From: Amaurobius ferox
Taxonomy: Eukaryota; Arthropoda; Arachnida; Araneae; Amaurobiidae
DNA: 64,000 bases
Direction of reading: 5' to 3'
Assembly (NCBI GenBank): GCA_951213105.1
Contig: OX578152.1
Location: 97,400,568 to 97,464,567, forward strand
Shown: positions 32,049-43,439 of the stretch, piece after piece
Layout: each line of letters starts with the position of its first letter
How positions within the stretch are numbered: the stretch's first letter is position 1
Notes under the pieces: model-generated
Told to the model about the DNA's origin: nothing
Databases searched by the model: none
What the model saw: the letters and a program-made list of their open reading frames with translations, nothing else
Translations under genes and position numbers: made by a program

Positions 32049-32825
32049 TGCCAGTGAGTCTGTGGAGACGATAACTGACGAACGAATGGACCGATTCGAA
32101 CCAATTTTGGTACAAATATCACAATCCGTAAACACTGAAAGCCTATTGTTTTTACACGCAATCGAATGTTCAGAACCCCCCTAAATTTTCGAATGAAATT
32201 TTGAAAAAATCATCAAAAAATGAAAACCACTAATAAAGTTACGAAAATAGACATTTCTTATGTAATTTTTCATTAGAAAACGATTGACATAAATTTTAGA
32301 ACGCTAACATGAACCATCCTCGAGATATTGCACATTTAAAAAAAAAAATTATCAAAAAGTCATATAAAATAAAAAAAAATATTTCCTATTGAGAAACATG
32401 TTCACTTTTCATATGTAATACTATGCGATAAATTAGATGACATCATTCTCGTGGATTTAGCTCGCTCCATTCATGAAAAAAGATACTTTGTGGAATACTT
32501 TTGTATTTGAACGCCAAAAGTCATTTATCTGCTGTAAGAATAACTTATTTCTTCGTCCCTAACGTTTGGCGATAATTTGGCGACGAATTTGGCGGAATAT
32601 CGCCAACCTGGCGAGTTTTTGAAATGTTGCCAAATTAACGAAAATCTCGCCAATTGGATAAAAATGACGCTAAATCAATGAAAATGACGACTCATTGACG
32701 AAAATTCAATATCTTGGAAAGAATATTAGTATCTACTATAAGAAGAACCTATCTTTTTAATGCAAAAGTAGTAAATTCATTACAATATATAAGGAAAGTC
32801 ATGTGTTGCCTACATCAGATTTTTT
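31848..32825 (+). mobile_element. HT element copy 6
   Basis: Start ACTTTCCTTATATACATAAT with the terminal hairpin intact. A very long GT microsatellite (31973-32045) is followed by GGAGACGATAACTGACGAAC, the GGCGAAT/GCCAACCTGGCGAG block and the end ATATATAAGGAAAGTC then CTACATCAGATTTTTT. The 100-112 codon open frames on both strands are GT-repeat translations. Among the best preserved copies. Confidence 0.92.
31973..32045. repeat. GT microsatellite, about 36 units, in HT copy 6
   Basis: Longest GT tract in the window, at the homologous position of all HT microsatellites. Confidence 0.98.
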
Positions 32826-33370
32826 CTTTATCAGTCTGGTTTTCTCCATTTGCACACTAATTACTGAAGCTATAAATCCGTATATTTTCATAGACAAATG
32901 TTAATATTTTTAAATAGTGTTTCACTGTCTAACAACCCTTTCTTTAACGAAACTGCCTGTGCCCTGTATGTTTCATCTCAGTCAGGGTTGGAAGAAAATA
33001 TATTACCAAACCAAATCGTAAATACCAGTCCCCTCAATACCCCCTTCCCCTTTCAGAAAGGCGACGCACACCGTTCACTTGAAACCTCTTCTTTGTATAT
33101 AGCCCAAGTTACTCAGGTGAGTTATAGGTGACTTTCCCTTCTTCATACACAGAACCTTTTGATCGAATAAAGAACCGAATAGGGGATATTCCAAACACAG
33201 ATTATGGGCCCCACGCGACACACGGTTTTCGAACCGGACGTCTTTTGGCTGCAAAGTTGGCGAAGTCTAGAAGTCAATGAAGTCCAAAAGGATCATGTAG
33301 AGTTTACATTAGTTTATGAACTTTCAGCAGTCCACTGTTTTTGAGAATTTCTTATTAAATTGTAAGAAAT
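32826..33370. other. No recognised feature
   Basis: One 77-codon plus-strand frame (32898-33131) without recognisable features. Confidence 0.4.
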
Positions 33371-33381
33371 TGGCTGGAATG

Positions 33382-33842
33382 TTGTTGTTGTTGAGACCCA
33401 GACCGTCCGACCTACCAGAAAGGTGTTGAAGACCCAGACCGACCGGCTCGTCAGCAGGGACATGAGCAACCGATTAGTCGGCCGGTACCAGAAAGGTGTA
33501 AGGTAACTGTTTGGACGGCCGGGAAGTGCCACCCAATTTAGACCGGAACCCAGTGGGGGAGGCATCCACAGGGACCGTACCCTCCTTCCCCTACCACCAA
33601 CCTCTCGGAAGGACTTACGGACCCACATGTTTAACGTGATCGTACTCCGCATGAACGCGGCGGCAGTTGTGACAGATTGCAAATCCAGCGCGCAAACCAC
33701 CGGGCTACCGCGCCCGAAATGTGCCAAAAGCACGCGGTGTTCCCAGGTGGTCACCCACCCAAGTACTAACCGCGCTCGATGCTGCCTGACTTCGGTGATC
33801 TAACGAGAACCGGTGTTTTCAGAACGGTACGGCCGTTGGCCC
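33382..33842 (-). mobile_element. S1 SINE copy D, 5S-headed, with internal tail duplication
   Basis: Minus strand: 5S head (33840-33722), B-box-less tRNA relic, S1 body, AAC tail. Target duplication TGGCTGGAATG at 33371-33381 and 33843-33853. Near the 3' end about 70 bp are inserted: the segment AGACCCAGACCG..ACCAGAAAGGTGT is present twice, with a different filler in the second version containing CCGGCTCGTCAGCAGGGAC. The 146-codon frame at 33314-33754 is SINE translation. Confidence 0.9.
33722..33840 (-). pseudogene. 5S rRNA-derived SINE head (copy D)
   Basis: About 119 nt, reverse orientation, with GGCCAACGGCC-type start and the internal control blocks (GGTGACCACCTGGGAACACC). It is fused to the SINE without a terminator. 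Small changes are CTTTTGGCA at the end and a CGAGCGCGG variant. Confidence 0.9.
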
Positions 33843-33853
33843 TGGCTGGAATG

Positions 33854-35429
33854 TGGCTCAACTCAACTTTCTCATACAAGAATCCATTTTTCGTTGCTTG
33901 TGATTTTTCTTTTTCTTTATTATTTTCAAATTTTGCAAGGAAATAATTTGAAAAAGCTGTATCATTGGTTCAAATGTTCACAATAATAGCATGATTCCCT
34001 TCATTTTAAAGGGCTTGAAAATATCTCTCGATTGATAAAATTTGATAATGTATCCCCTGGGGAGGGGGGGGGGGAAGTAACGTGCCACCTCAAGGGTAGG
34101 GCTAATGATGTTACGAACACAAAAATTGTATCGCCGCTATTTTCACTACACTAATGGAAACTGTTAAGTTTCATGATCATTGAGCTACATTGATGAAAAC
34201 TGTTAAGTTTCATGTCATTGATCATCCTTTTTTATGCATAATTATGTCAAATTTTGTCCTATGCTGCCATGTTAAGAAAATATAAAACTTCGAAGTTTTC
34301 GCTCGAATTTCAAAAAATTCTATTTAGTTCTAGATTTTTCGTTAGCAAAGAAGAAATCGACCCTAGACAAACGGATAGACTGACATCACTTTGAAAATAG
34401 TCCAAACGTATTCAGGAAGGCCTAAAACATATTTTGGCATCAAAATCACGAAATCGAAAATTTTCGTGGAAACAATAGTTTCTGTATATTCTATAGCGTA
34501 AAAAAGAAAAATATCTGATATTATGTAAATTTGGACATAACTTCTCATGAAATAAATAAATAAAAAGAAAAAAATAATGACAATTAATTTGAATTTATTT
34601 GGCTGTTCAGTTCTTTTAAAGTCTTCTTGAAAAACACTCCAATGGAGTATATGCTCATATTTTGCGAGTTTTAGATTTGAATGCAGATGTATATATACAG
34701 AATTCCTATCAAGTCCTTAGCCATACAAATGGCGGAATCTCTGAAGATTTACCGGTGGGTTGGACCCATTGAACTTTTTCCTTATCGGATAGGCCGATCA
34801 TGCTCCCTTTTTTTGGACCGATCTCGGACCTCGTTTCCGGGCCTATTAGGCACTCCAAAAATTTTGTAAAGAAACATTGCAGGTGCCACCGTGTTACGGA
34901 ATGAAGCATGACCGGTATTTATTACCTTCAATGTACGCGTTTTGTACATTCCTGGTACCGAGTTTTGCTCATTAGAAAATGCTCTACAACTGTGTAATTT
35001 AAGTTTTTCTTCTATCTTGTTTTGTTGCTAGGTTTCTGTTCCTAACGTCTTCCATTCTCCGCTGAGGGCGCTGCAATCACTTTTATTCGATGGCGCAGCC
35101 ATTTTACTTTTAGATAGTTCTAGTACACTTAGGGATCTTATATTTCGAACTTATTTGGCTGTATATAAGATAACGTATTCATATTAGCACGCCTGCATTT
35201 ATTGACAATTTGCAACCAAAGTAATATCATAATCAATTGCAAAATATCTTCGGGAGAAATAAAATACATTTTATGAGATTTCGTTTGGAAAGTGTTCTTT
35301 AAAAAATATATATATAATTCATTTCAGTTCATTTGTGTCAATACATATACTATTTTGATATCGTTTATATTCGTACTGAATTTTAAACTTTTCTGTATTC
35401 ACTGTGCAGTTCCGAGGATTATTGTTCTC
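33854..35429. other. No recognised gene
   Basis: A G run of 11 lies at 34064-34074. AAACTGTTAAGTTTCATG occurs twice (34149, 34198). Open frames at 34681-34869 and 34709-34909 overlap on opposite strands and match nothing known. Confidence 0.4.
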
Positions 35430-36519
35430 CATTCAACACTACAAAGGTATATAAGGAAAAGTATAAATCTCCGCTAAGTTATAGAATTAATCGAATTAAC
35501 ACTATTAATAATTAAAGATTATAATTTTGCTATATTAAACAGGTGGTTTGAATTCAAATCAACCGAATATTCTTTTATATATTTCAATATTTTTTTTTTT
35601 TTTCAAATGGCCAGGCACTTTGACCGTCGTCATTACATCACATCATGACCTTCGTCGCCTAACAGCGGTCAGAGTGCGAACCATTTAGCCGTCCATTGAC
35701 GTTGCCCCAGGCGCACCAGAGGGGGGCGAATCACATTGCGCCCACAGCACAAACATCCATGCCTTACGTGGGGCTCGAACCCACAACGTGGCGGTCGAGC
35801 GATTGCTACGGAAACGCTTGCCTTGACCACTCGACAACCACGTCGGCTCTATTTCAATAATAAAAGTATTCTAAATTGATATTCAAACTGAATTCTGTTG
35901 CTATGGAAACCATCTAAGCGTAATGGGCGCATGAAGACAAAATTGAGTCCTTAGTCGGTCATAGCGTCTATGGTATTTTCAAATTATTCTTGCCGCTAGT
36001 TAATACTTGCGGCAAACCTAACTTGATATTACAAAAGTATAAAAAGAAAAACTGTAACTCTCCGCTATGTTATAAAGTGCATCTGATAAACGCTATTAAT
36101 AATTTAAAATTAGAATTATTCTTATAAAACTCATATTTTAAGTTCAAATTAATCGATTTCTAAAATAAATATTCGAAATTCTACTCATATTTTTCTATAC
36201 TTTAACAAAATAAGATTATTCTAAAATTATATTCAAAATGAATTCTGTTGCTATGGAAACCACTTGGTTAATGCACGCATAATGGGCGTATGAAGACAAA
36301 ACTGAGTTAATTGCCTGCCATAACGTGAACATTGTATTTAAATTAGGCTCCTTTGCTGCGAGTATATGCTTGCGGCAAACCTAACTTGATGCTGTAGAGG
36401 TATAGGAAAACTGTAAACATCCAGTAAGTTACATAGTTAGTCAATGTACGCATAATGGGCGCATGAAGACAAAAATGAGTAAATGGTCCACGGCGATGTC
36501 AAATTAGGTTTGCCGCAAG
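35430..36519 (+). repeat. K tandem array, about three units, interrupted by S2 SINE and hAT
   Basis: Units of roughly 310-370 bp share GCGGCAAACCTAACTTGA (36011, 36372), a CTCCGCTAAGTTATA-like block, CTATTAATAATT, TTCTGTTGCTATGGAAACCA and GTAATGGGCGCATGAAGACA. The S2 SINE (35591-35849) lies in the first unit. The hAT transposon begins at the end of the third. No coding potential. Confidence 0.75.
35591..35849 (-). mobile_element. S2 SINE, tRNA-derived head, poly-A tail
   Basis: Minus strand begins GAGCCGACGTGGTTGTCGAG with an A-box-like TGGTTGTCGAGTGG and a B box GGTTCGAGCC (near 35766-35775). A body about 180 bp long (GGCGCAATGTGATTCGCCC, GACCGCTGTTAGGCGACG) and a poly-A tail follow (T run on plus at 35590-35603). 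The target duplication TATTTCAATA is at 35580-35589 and 35850-35859. The long D-loop side and sequence suggest a Ser/Leu-type tRNA ancestor, an inference. Only one copy is in the window. Confidence 0.85.
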
Positions 36520-37447
36520 CAGGGGCGGCAAATAGGGGGCGCAGTCGCGCCCCCAAATTTTTCTTATTCTGAACAAAAACTGTAAAGGCTTAAAAAAAAT
36601 CCAAGCAAATTCAGTGAAAAAAAAATCCCCAAGGTGAAAAAATCCCCATGATGATGTTAAATCAACAGAATCAATATTCAATATAAAATTATAGATTCAG
36701 TATCTAATGAAATTGATACAAGATTTAATGAGAACAATATATCCGTTCTGTTTGCCTTTAGTTCAGTATTATTCGGATGGGATATCGGAAAAGAAAAAGA
36801 AAAAGTTTCAACCATATGCAAAGTATATAACTTCCAGAAAGAGGAATTGCTATGTGAATTGCAACTGTTTTATTCGATGGTGAAAAATGTAAACATAGAC
36901 CATCCCAATTTAAAAAGTCGCATGAATTATTTTAAAGAGCGGAATTTAAAAAATGTGTTTCCTGTCATAACATTATTAGTTAAATTGTTTTTTACTGTGC
37001 CAATCAGCTCAGCCAGTTGTGAAAGGTGTTTTTCGTGTCTCAGGAGGTTGAAAAATTATTTTCGCAATACAATGGTACAAGAGAGACTTTCATCTTTAGC
37101 TACTTTAGCTATAGAATAGGATATATATACCACTGAATTATGATGACATTGTAACAAAATTTTCTCTTTATCTAGACTCTAAGAACCGGCGTTTAAAACT
37201 TCAATAACAGGTAAATAAATATAGATATTTGTATTTAGAAAAATTGTGTTAACAACAATTATGTTACCACAATTATGTACAAAAATTATGTTAGCAACAA
37301 TTATTTTTCTCAACGTCAATTTAATTTTGCGATCCCTTTCCCCTCTCCTCCCTCCCCCCTCTATTAGCAAACATTTTATTTATTTCATATTGGGGATTTT
37401 CATACAAATCTCGCACCCCCAAATGAAATGCTGAAATGCCGCCCCTG
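36520..37447 (+). mobile_element. hAT transposon, internally deleted
   Basis: Perfect 8-bp target duplication GCCGCAAG at 36512-36519 and 37448-37455. Terminal inverted repeats are CAGGGGCGGCA and TGCCGCCCCTG. At 928 bp it is far shorter than an autonomous hAT element. It retains only the C-terminal part of the transposase (36661-37119). Insertion split a K repeat unit: the flanks rejoin as TTTGCCGCAAGTATATAG. Confidence 0.95.
36661..37119 (+). pseudogene. hAT transposase, C-terminal dimerisation region only
   Basis: A frame of 152 codons, open after a stop at 36658-36660, with no credible start codon; in the full protein it would be a terminal exon or segment. It encodes an EIDTRF---NISVLFAF segment and then KNVFPVITLLVKLFFTVPIS with SSASCERCFSCLRRLKNYFRN at about residues 112-135. 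This is the hAT-family dimerisation motif (P-SS-ASER-FS-L--IK), as in ZMYM1-like hAT proteins. The catalytic DDE core and the zinc-finger N-terminus are absent, so it cannot transpose alone. TAG stop ends at 37119. Confidence 0.85.
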
Positions 37448-37455
37448 GCCGCAAG

Positions 37456-38050
37456 TATATAGTCCATATGCCGAAACGTAACGCTATCTCGCCAACTCGC
37501 ACTCTAAGGACATGGAAACTCCCTCATTGTTGCATCCTCCTTACAGTTAACACACATCCGGCAAACCGTAAAACGAGCCTTCATTGTCAGCACAGAGAGA
37601 TCAAGGCGTGAACCCTGGTCAGTTACGTGACCACTCTATTGTCCGGTTACGAGGGCGTATAATTGCGCAGATGGCCGCACAGCTGCTGGACTCCGGCAGC
37701 ATTGTCAGCCCGAAAATTGAGACGTTTCGCAAGGGAAGTGATTATTTACGTTGCAGGTTTGGCTACCGTTTGTCCTTCAGATTTAGAGAAGCTCCCACTC
37801 TCTCTCTCACTCTGGACACTGTTAGTCCTCCACAAAGATGCGAGGAAGAATGCATTGTTGCGCAAATTTGATGGGATTCGAAAGGGAAAGTCCAATATTT
37901 GTGTGGTCGGGTGAAAAGGAAATATTAAACGCTGCATTGTTGGGAAGCGTGCCACTCAGGAGAGATTTAGCGCAATATTGCTGGAGATGTTTGCTTGGTA
38001 TACACATGTTTGAAAGTGGAAACGAAATTTAGACGTCATATAATTGTCAA
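37456..38050. other. Less AT-rich island, coding status unproven
   Basis: Several overlapping open frames on both strands (for example 37584-37871 and 37663-37914 plus, 37746-37955 minus) arise because the base composition is higher in GC. None resembles a known protein. No clear splice signals or codon periodicity that I can judge. Confidence 0.35.
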
Positions 38051-40491
38051 AAGAGGTATAAGTTTGGGTTCTTCATGGAATTTTTAGAGTGAGTGTCGAA
38101 TTCTGTTTTGTGTTACTGTGCAATGTGGATTATGACTCCTAAACTCGCCTATTCCAATTGCAAGGAGTCATGCCACCTCACCCCCTCTCCCTGATATCTG
38201 ATTTTCGAACTCAGCTACCTGGACTTGGGAGGAATCCAAGCAGATGTTACTGAAGTTAAATACTTACTAAGGAGTGATTCTTCAATTTTTCCATGCTCAG
38301 TATTGTACATCCGGGGGTCGCACGCTTTTAGCGCTGTCATTTCTCAGGAACCTTCTTAAGAGGGAGGGGGGGGGGGCACGGTAGCCCGACACTGTTAACC
38401 CCTCACTTAACCCCACTGAGATAAGTCTAAAAAGGCCGAGAGAAATCACCGAAAGTACTGAAACCCTTAAGAGAGACTGTCGGGGTAAAGTGTGAAAGAA
38501 AGAACACGGAGCCTCTTGAAGAGACTTAAGATAGGCGAATCCAAGATTTCTGGCTAAATAGTGGTCGCTGGATAAATACGCAATCTGGTGCGAAAGTGTC
38601 GCTTCTAAGTGGGGGTGGGGGTGGGGGGTTCTGTTCTTTTGGGATCTTTTCAATATTTTGACAGTCTTCAATTGTTTCCGGTTTCAAAAACTGTATTTTC
38701 AATTCACTTTTTTCATTTTTCAAATCACCGGCCAAATAATAGTTTTATTTTCACTTTGGCTGGGGGTACTGCAGTGAATGATACTTGACTTGGCACTTAT
38801 AATGAAGCAAGTTATGTAGAAGAAGAAGAAGTCATAATAGCTCATCAATGAATCTTTGCTTATATATTACATCTTGCCATGAAGAAATATCGCTCTACAT
38901 TTGATAATTACTGAAAATTTTTCAGGTGTATTTTTACGATTGGCATAAAACTGCGTACTGAGCTGAGTCGTCTTATTGCATGGCCACATAGTCGTGGGGA
39001 GGAGGCAGACAGTTTTCGATCACAAAGTAAGTAAATTCGGGGGGGGGGGGTCGCATTTACTGTGCTCAATGTACATCTTTTTACTGAAAAACTTTATCGG
39101 GGGAAGCCATAGATTTTAGTTTTGCCTAGGGGCTGTGACGCTACAGAATTTTTTGTGCCTCTTACAAGTTATTGGTTATTGACATTTTCTCATAAATTGT
39201 TTATGTAGCCCGAGTCCCTCCCCCCCCCAAGCCTTATGCTACAACCCTACAAAGTGCATCCTTTTGCATTCCGGCCTTGTCTAGGGTCCTGAACAGAGTT
39301 AAGGCGGCCCTGGTATAGGAGAAGGGATTAATTAATCCCTTCGTTGATAAAAGAAAAAAATTACATTAACTCTCCACAGGAGCGAAATTGGAAAACGAAA
39401 TTCAGAACTATCACACAGTCCATTCGCATGGAACGTTGGAACCATGGACATATATAGTACGCCTATGCTTAGAACGCCCCCCCCCCCCCCTCTATTCGAG
39501 ATCCTGGATAAGCCTATATGCTCGATCAAGAACATTTTAAAGTTTTAATTCGGTAGAAGATTTCGTTATAAAAATATCTCCCAGATAACGCAGCTTTTTT
39601 CTCCAAAAAATTTTTGTAGGAAGGACATTATCACTCTTTTTTTTATTTTATATAGTCATTTTGGTTTCTATTCTGTTAACTTGTTGTCAACATGCAATGT
39701 TACAGCTTCTTCTCATGTAATTTTAATAGAAAAATTCATATTTAAACATTTGAAATTGCCTGTCTGATCGTGGTTGTCACTATCTAGAAATAATTCAAAC
39801 ACTTGTATTTCACAGTAATCGCAGCTGCATCTCGTTGAGAACGAAATCGAGTTCTTCTCTGGTGGAATATTTAGGAGAGATTTGACTTCTCTTCTCTTGA
39901 TTTTCCCCACTATGTACTTTTTAAAAGTTTATTTAGAATGCTAAATATAGTTACTTTTTGTTCAATAAAGTCTAAATTTTTTTTTCAACTATTGCGATTT
40001 TTAGTATTTGAAACATGATAGCATTTTCTCCATCTTTCTTTCAAATGCGAATAAAAGATATAACTGATTTTCTTCTCAAATGTTGATGTTTTGCCATTTT
40101 TTATGATCAAAATTAAAATAATTCCGAATATATTTAAAAACGCAATTTTTTTTTCGTTTATATTTGTTACATTCTGCACAACGTCAAATAGTTAGTTCTT
40201 TATCGGAAATTTCTACTGTCGATAGTAAAAGTTCCCAAACGAGAGAAATCAAATTGGCTCAATTTGATTGAAACTTTTATTTTATTTATTTATCAGGTAA
40301 CAAATATAAGTTATGAACGTAAAAATTTGACAAAAAGTTTTATTTAAAAATTTTTAATGCCACTTTAAAATCATTAAACTAATTTTTCGATAAAATCCAT
40401 GCTTCAATTTGGAACATTTGCAAAGTTACTTCTAGTTTTTTGAATAATAAAACATAAAATATATTTTTTTCTTTAAGCTATTATTTTCAAT
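38051..40491. other. No recognised gene; several G or C runs
   Basis: Runs of 9-14 G or C at 38366-38376, 39039-39050, 39220-39228 and 39477-39490. Minus-strand frames at 38297-38735 include a GGGGGTGGGG-rich segment and are not recognised. Otherwise AT-rich. Confidence 0.45.
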
Positions 40492-40492
40492 A

Positions 40493-40537
<45 letters not shown>
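40492..40537. repeat. AAT microsatellite
   Basis: About 15 AAT/ATA units. The 73-codon minus frame here is a repeat translation (poly-Leu). Confidence 0.97.
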
Positions 40538-40538
<1 letters not shown>

Positions 40539-42879
40539 GAAAATCTACCACTTTGGTTTTTAGAAGTAAAAATAAATTTGGTATATTTCTGTTGCCAATC
40601 AGAAAATTAAAGCAATTATAAATCATTTTATCACTCGCGAAAATAAGATTCATTATTTTTCCTATTTAATATTTTAGTAGAACTGTAAAATGTTAAATGG
40701 AAAATGTATATGTTTAAATCTGAGATTGGTTTTGGATATTCAGAAAGGTTATCAACAACTTTTATCAAGGGGGCCCTGTAAGGTGTATCCTTTCCGTGCT
40801 AAATTCTGACAATTTAGTTATCATTATTTATTTCACATACAAATACTTGTATATTTTCAAACAATTTACTATAAATACTTTTATCTTTCAAAAAAATAAA
40901 AGAATAAAAATATATTCCAAAAAATTACTTTTTGTTTCATTTTATTTATTTTTTTCCTTTTAAGTAAAAAATTTACCCCTAAAATCCATAATTTTAATTT
41001 TTAAAATTTTTTTTAACAATTTATTTAAAACTTCTGATCGGTATAAAACATTGCTTATATTTCACAAATATATATAAGAAAAAAAAAAATTAGAAATCAA
41101 TGATCTGTCAGAGAAAAGTGTATGAGAACATACATCTCTAAAAAAATCCATTTAAAGTTGGAAATTTAAGAGCTTTTTGTGTCAGTGTTGTGGTTTGAAA
41201 TAATATTTAAACACTCCTTTTGTTGTCGTATCATAATATATCTAAATACTTCCCTTTTATTTTCAGAATTGTCCGTAGTTTTTTAAAGCTAAAATTAGAG
41301 AAAATGAGTTTTTGTCGAAAATTGTTTACAGGATCACATGTGTAGGTGTCATATTTAATGACAAATAGCCATTTCGAACGAGCGAAGCGCGGGTGGAAAT
41401 GGTTAGTATAAAAATAATTTAATGATATTTCGAGGTTTTTTTTTAAATTTTATCCAGTTAGATTTTGAATTGAGACCATGTGTGTTGTACAGATCGTGTA
41501 GCAGTGGGGTTAATTCATCTTTTGGCTAAAAGTACTAAAATATCACACTTTCTTCATTAATTTCGTACTCATCGTACATTTAGCATTGTGCTTTTACAGT
41601 TTCGTAATTTCAACCAGATACTTTTTCTGCTCCTTTTCAGTTTTATATAATCGATAATAAAAAAAAAAAGTCATTTTCCTTCAATTATAGGAGCTCTAGA
41701 ACTATAAAACAGAACAAATCTGATAATAATGTAAGAGTTATAAACGTTATTTAACTTTCAAAATTAAAAGCGTGGATAAAAATAAAATATACTTTAGCAC
41801 GTCGCTAAACTATGGTATTCAAAAATGACTTTTTAGCATTTTATCTTAATTTCTGCTAAAGTAAATGAAACAAAATGCTCAAATATTCGCTAATAACCAG
41901 TAATCGAAAATTATTCCTTCTCATTAGCCACTAAACGAGAAATTTATGAACTAATCAATTCCAGAGCCCAAACGATTCAGCGACAGAGATCAAATCGCCA
42001 TTTCTGTTCTCCATTTCCTGGTCGCAGTTAAAAGACGATGAATGTAAACATCATGAATAACAATTGGATGAAATTGTTTGCGAGCTAAAGCCCCGAATGG
42101 AAGTCACGGTATATATAAAATGGCTGATATCTTGTCGCATATCAAGCGTTCTGCGTCCTCGGTCAGAATTTTACGACCTCGGCGGCGGAATGGAACGAAA
42201 TATTATCGTCTGCAGCGATCTGGTTGAATGAGAGTCATTCCGGCGCTGCTTATCTAGAAATGATGCTTTTATGGGACTCCAGGGAGTATGGGATTCAATT
42301 CCGGTATCTCCTTGTTTTCGCGTAATTTTTTCCCCCGCCATATTAAATGGCATGTGGATGAGAGTCTGATAATTATGCAAAATTAAAAGTTTACGCTTTC
42401 TCGTGTGACCCATAGCTGAATGCGTATACAATGGGGATTAAATTATCGCCTTATCTAGCCACTTTCAACGTTTTTTTCCAGCAACGAAAAAAAAATTCAT
42501 TTTTTCATCTTTTCATGTTTTTATCTCGTGGAAGAGTCAGCCTTTTTGTCGAGTTTGGAGAGTTTAAAGATAGGAATGGGGGATTATTTTGCTTTTCGCT
42601 GTCATTGATTAGTTAAGTAAAATTCTATGATAAATATTGGGATTTATTCTTATTTTATCAAAGGCATTTTGATGTCGATAATAAAATGTAAAATATATTA
42701 AGAGATGATGCTACTTTATTTAAAATATCTGAAGTATGAGATATACTGATGAATTTGTATTCCGTCGAATTCAGCTCTATATGCAACACAATCATTATCG
42801 TTATGAATAACAAATAAAAGCCGAAACATACATTTTTTAAGTGTCCTCATTTTTTATTTAGCATAAGAAATACATCCCT
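40538..42879. other. Unique sequence; possible non-coding island at 41930-42430
   Basis: No gene. At 41360-41405 CATTTCGAACGAGCGAAGCG resembles an old transposon end. The 41930-42430 stretch is less AT-rich and includes GGTATATATAAAATGGCTG (TATA-like), GGCGGCGGAATGG and GATAATTATGCAAAATTAAA (POU/homeodomain-like). Regulatory function is speculative. Confidence 0.35.
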
Positions 42880-43310
42880 ATTCCGTACGGACTATCCAGA
42901 TAGGCTTCAAAATCCAAGTAATTACAATACCGAAAAGGACACTGACATACCAAATTTTGACCTTCTAGCTTGTTTGGTTCTTGGGTTATTCGCAAAATCC
43001 GTATACATTCCTATGACGGACCCAGGCCGGGCTGGGCCGGTTATGTTTATTATCTGCTACTATGATTACTGAAAACTGATAAGTTAGGGTCTCAAAGATC
43101 GAGTTAAATAAATGGGTGTCAGATAATTGTATGTATCATTTTCAAATTTCATATCTAAGTTATTCATTTATAGTTTTTCCTTATAAGAATCCTTAAAAAG
43201 TTTATATTTTCAAGTTGGAAACAGCTTCTTTACGTCGTTTAATATTTGGCTTATCTGTGTTAATGCGAATTATTTTAATACCATTGCATCGATACCGCAG
43301 TTCAAATTAT
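42880..43310 (+). repeat. W repeat copy 1 (old)
   Basis: ACCAAATTTTGACCTTCTAG, TACATTCCTATGACGG, AGTTAGGGTCTCAAAGATC, GATCGAGTTAAATAAATGG and CTTATCTGTGTTAAT occur in the same order as in 54490-55440. Heavily diverged. Confidence 0.4.
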
Positions 43311-43439
43311 TCACTTTCTTCATATATATGCTATTACATATATATGCTATACTTATTACATATATATAATTGTTTTTCGAATGTTATCCACATAAAATTG
43401 ATTGAATGTTATCCACATAAAAATGAGTGTTTTCCACAT

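Noticed and set aside
31823..32184. Open frames of 100-112 codons on both strands
   Set aside because: Translations of a GT microsatellite and HT flanks.
33314..33754. 146-codon minus-strand frame
   Set aside because: It is the S1 SINE body read in one frame; the same peptide appears in the other S1 copies.
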